In this document: piece after piece, positions 33,140 to 33,919 of the stretch
Layout: each line of letters starts with the position of its first letter
How positions within the stretch are numbered: position 1 is the first letter of the stretch
Assembly: GCA_016927125.1 (NCBI GenBank)
Contig: JAFGNG010000085.1
Coordinates: forward strand, 1 to 33,919
Direction: 5' to 3'
Origin: Planctomycetota bacterium
GTDB lineage: Bacteria; Planctomycetota; SZUA-567; JAFGNG01
DNA: 33,919 bases
The notes under the pieces: generated by a model
What the model was told of the DNA's origin: nothing
The model's database searches: none
The model's input: the letters and a program-made list of their open reading frames with translations, nothing else
Program-made: the position numbers and the translations under genes

Positions 33140-33627
33140 ACGAGAGAGAAACCGCAATCCTGGCTGGTGAGTATCAAATTATTAATGCCAGCGGTAGCTT
33201 GAATGGACGGAGCTCGGAATCACAGGAATTGAAAAGCGTCCTGAACCGGGCAGGGGACTCTTTGATCCAAGGCAACTATATAATCAATCTTTCCGATGTG
33301 GATTACATTGATTCCAGCACCATGGGTATGTTTGTCCGCTTCCTCTACCAGTTGCAGGCTGCTGAGAAAAAACTTGTTCTGCTATCGCCTCCCGAATCCA
33401 TAAGCGAGGTCTTGCGGATGACTGGCCTGCAGGAATTAATGCCGATCGCTGATACTGAGGAGCAGGCTTGCGAATTGCTCGGGGTCGAGCGCCGCCGTCT
33501 GGCTGGCAAGTCAGAGGATGTGAATTATGCCCAACTCGAGAAAGAACTGGAGGAGCTGATTATCTGCTCCGGAGAATCTGGTAGCCAGAAAGAATCGCCT
33601 CAATTGCAGAAGATTTTGGGGAGGTAG
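33136..33627 (+). CDS. STAS-domain protein, anti-anti-sigma/MlaB-like
   Basis: A 163-residue cytoplasmic protein with a STAS domain at about residues 13-115. The signature NLSDVDYIDSSTMGMFVRFL (51-70) includes the serine pair S60/S61, the position phosphorylated in SpoIIAA-type anti-anti-sigma factors. STAS proteins either release sigma factors or act as a subunit of lipid transporters (MlaB). No sigma factor, anti-sigma kinase or MlaE/F gene is near, so either role is open. A charged tail (118-163) follows the STAS fold and may be a partner-binding part. The ATG overlaps the LolA-like stop codon, supporting a link to envelope lipid or lipoprotein transport. Confidence 0.85.
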   Translation: MNERETAILAGEYQIINASGSLNGRSSESQELKSVLNRAGDSLIQGNYIINLSDVDYIDSSTMGMFVRFLYQLQAAEKKLVLLSPPESISEVLRMTGLQELMPIADTEEQACELLGVERRRLAGKSEDVNYAQLEKELEELIICSGESGSQKESPQLQKILGR

Positions 33628-33729
33628 TTATTGGAGAACTTGTCTAAGACATAACCTGAGAGATATATCTAACACACGTTAAATTTAGAAGATATGACCT
33701 AAAAAATCTTTTTGTTTTGCGGTTTTCAC

Positions 33730-33758
33730 TGGACATGAGGCGCTGCAATTAGTATATT
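33730..33758 (+). promoter_or_regulatory. Promoter of the tRNA-Asn gene
   Basis: TGGACA (33730-33735), a 17-base spacer and TATATT (33753-33758). The same TGGACA -35 occurs in the promoter at 32137, and the unit stands about 30 bases before the tRNA. Confidence 0.6.
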
Positions 33759-33789
33759 ATGCAAGCTGTTAGAAGAGGTAAAAACTTAT

Positions 33790-33865
33790 TCCCCTGTAGC
33801 TCAGTTGGTAGAGCAATGGACTGTTAATCCATGTGTCCCAAGTTCGAGTCTTGGTGGGGGAGCCA
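33790..33865 (+). tRNA. tRNA-Asn (anticodon GTT)
   Basis: Full cloverleaf: acceptor stem TCCCCTG pairing with TGGGGGA (two wobble pairs), D-arm GCTC/GAGC, anticodon stem ATGGA/TCCAT around loop CTGTTAA (anticodon GTT, read as Asn), variable region GTGTC, T-arm CCAAG/CTTGG with TTCGAGT loop, G discriminator and an encoded CCA (33863-33865). A promoter lies upstream and a terminator downstream, so it looks like a single-gene unit. Confidence 0.95.
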
Positions 33866-33873
33866 AAAATCAT

Positions 33874-33898
33874 ACGCCGTCCAATGGGCGGCGTTTTT
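33874..33898 (+). terminator. Rho-independent terminator of the tRNA unit
   Basis: ACGCCGTCC, loop AAT, GGGCGGCGT: a 9-bp stem with one G-T wobble, followed by T residues (33894-33898). It lies nine bases after the CCA end of tRNA-Asn. A strong intrinsic terminator. Confidence 0.88.
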
Positions 33899-33919
33899 GT
33901 TAACAGGGGGGTATTTTTC

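Noticed and set aside
33660..33720. Terminator after the STAS gene
   Set aside because: Only an A/T inverted repeat is visible, with no GC-rich stem.
1..33919. CRISPR arrays, insertion sequences and prophage genes
   Set aside because: No regularly spaced direct repeats, transposase, integrase or phage structural genes were seen. The tRNA-Asn at the end could be an integration site, but no duplicated 3' end is present in the window.

Overview
All but one of the predicted protein genes lie on the plus strand, packed with short gaps or 4-base start/stop overlaps. The organism looks like a Gram-negative (diderm) bacterium. Evidence for this is a surface-polysaccharide (O-antigen or capsule type) cluster with an undecaprenyl-phosphate sugar transferase, a lipoprotein with a classical lipobox, a LolA-like periplasmic carrier and an MMPL/RND-type exporter. 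Purine-rich Shine-Dalgarno sequences with TTG and GTG starts recur. The grouping of several SPFH proteins, a P1B ATPase, ABC-2 genes and a large membrane/helical-repeat protein reminds me of gene neighbourhoods in the PVC group (Planctomycetota, Lentisphaerota, Verrucomicrobiota) or a nearby uncultivated lineage. That placement is recollection and inference, not something the sequence proves.

Region A (1-13053) is a ten-gene polysaccharide operon: a 5'-truncated O-antigen ligase/polymerase-like protein, a GT4 glycosyltransferase, an AsnB-type amidotransferase, a small membrane-anchored protein, a polytopic glycosyltransferase-like protein, a two-domain sugar oxidoreductase, a heparinase II/III-fold protein, a WbuB-like GT4, a WbpV/WbpK-like 4-reductase/epimerase and a WbpL/WecA-like polyprenyl-phosphate sugar-1-phosphate transferase. 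After a 107-base gap with a possible promoter comes a WbpM/FlaA1-like 4,6-dehydratase (13161-15071). The last three enzymes together form a pathway: make a UDP-6-deoxy-HexNAc (QuiNAc or FucNAc type) and load it on the lipid carrier to start the repeat unit.

Region B (15072-15565) is the only large gap. It holds a candidate promoter, a strong hairpin, a 12-bp palindrome and a doubtful 70-codon minus-strand ORF with a signal-peptide-like start.

Region C (15566-27979) is the most unusual part. It contains an ABC-2 permease, three consecutive SPFH/Band 7 proteins (the first with a seven-helix membrane domain in front), a CPC-type P1B metal ATPase with a short Cys/His-rich N-terminus instead of an HMA domain, an ABC ATPase with a long Lys/Pro-rich tail carrying three copies of a short motif, a second ABC-2 permease with a roughly 220-residue extracytoplasmic insertion, and a 733-residue membrane protein with TPR-like helices. 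The two permeases share clear sequence motifs and are probably partners of the single ABC ATPase. I propose that the block is one membrane-microdomain/export system.

Region D (28004-33627) has a lipoprotein (LolB/DUF4292-like), an MMPL exporter, then, behind its own good promoter, a LolA-like carrier coupled to a STAS-domain protein. It looks like an outer-membrane lipid or lipoprotein transport module. Region E (33730-33898) is a complete tRNA-Asn(GTT) unit with promoter, encoded CCA and a strong terminator.
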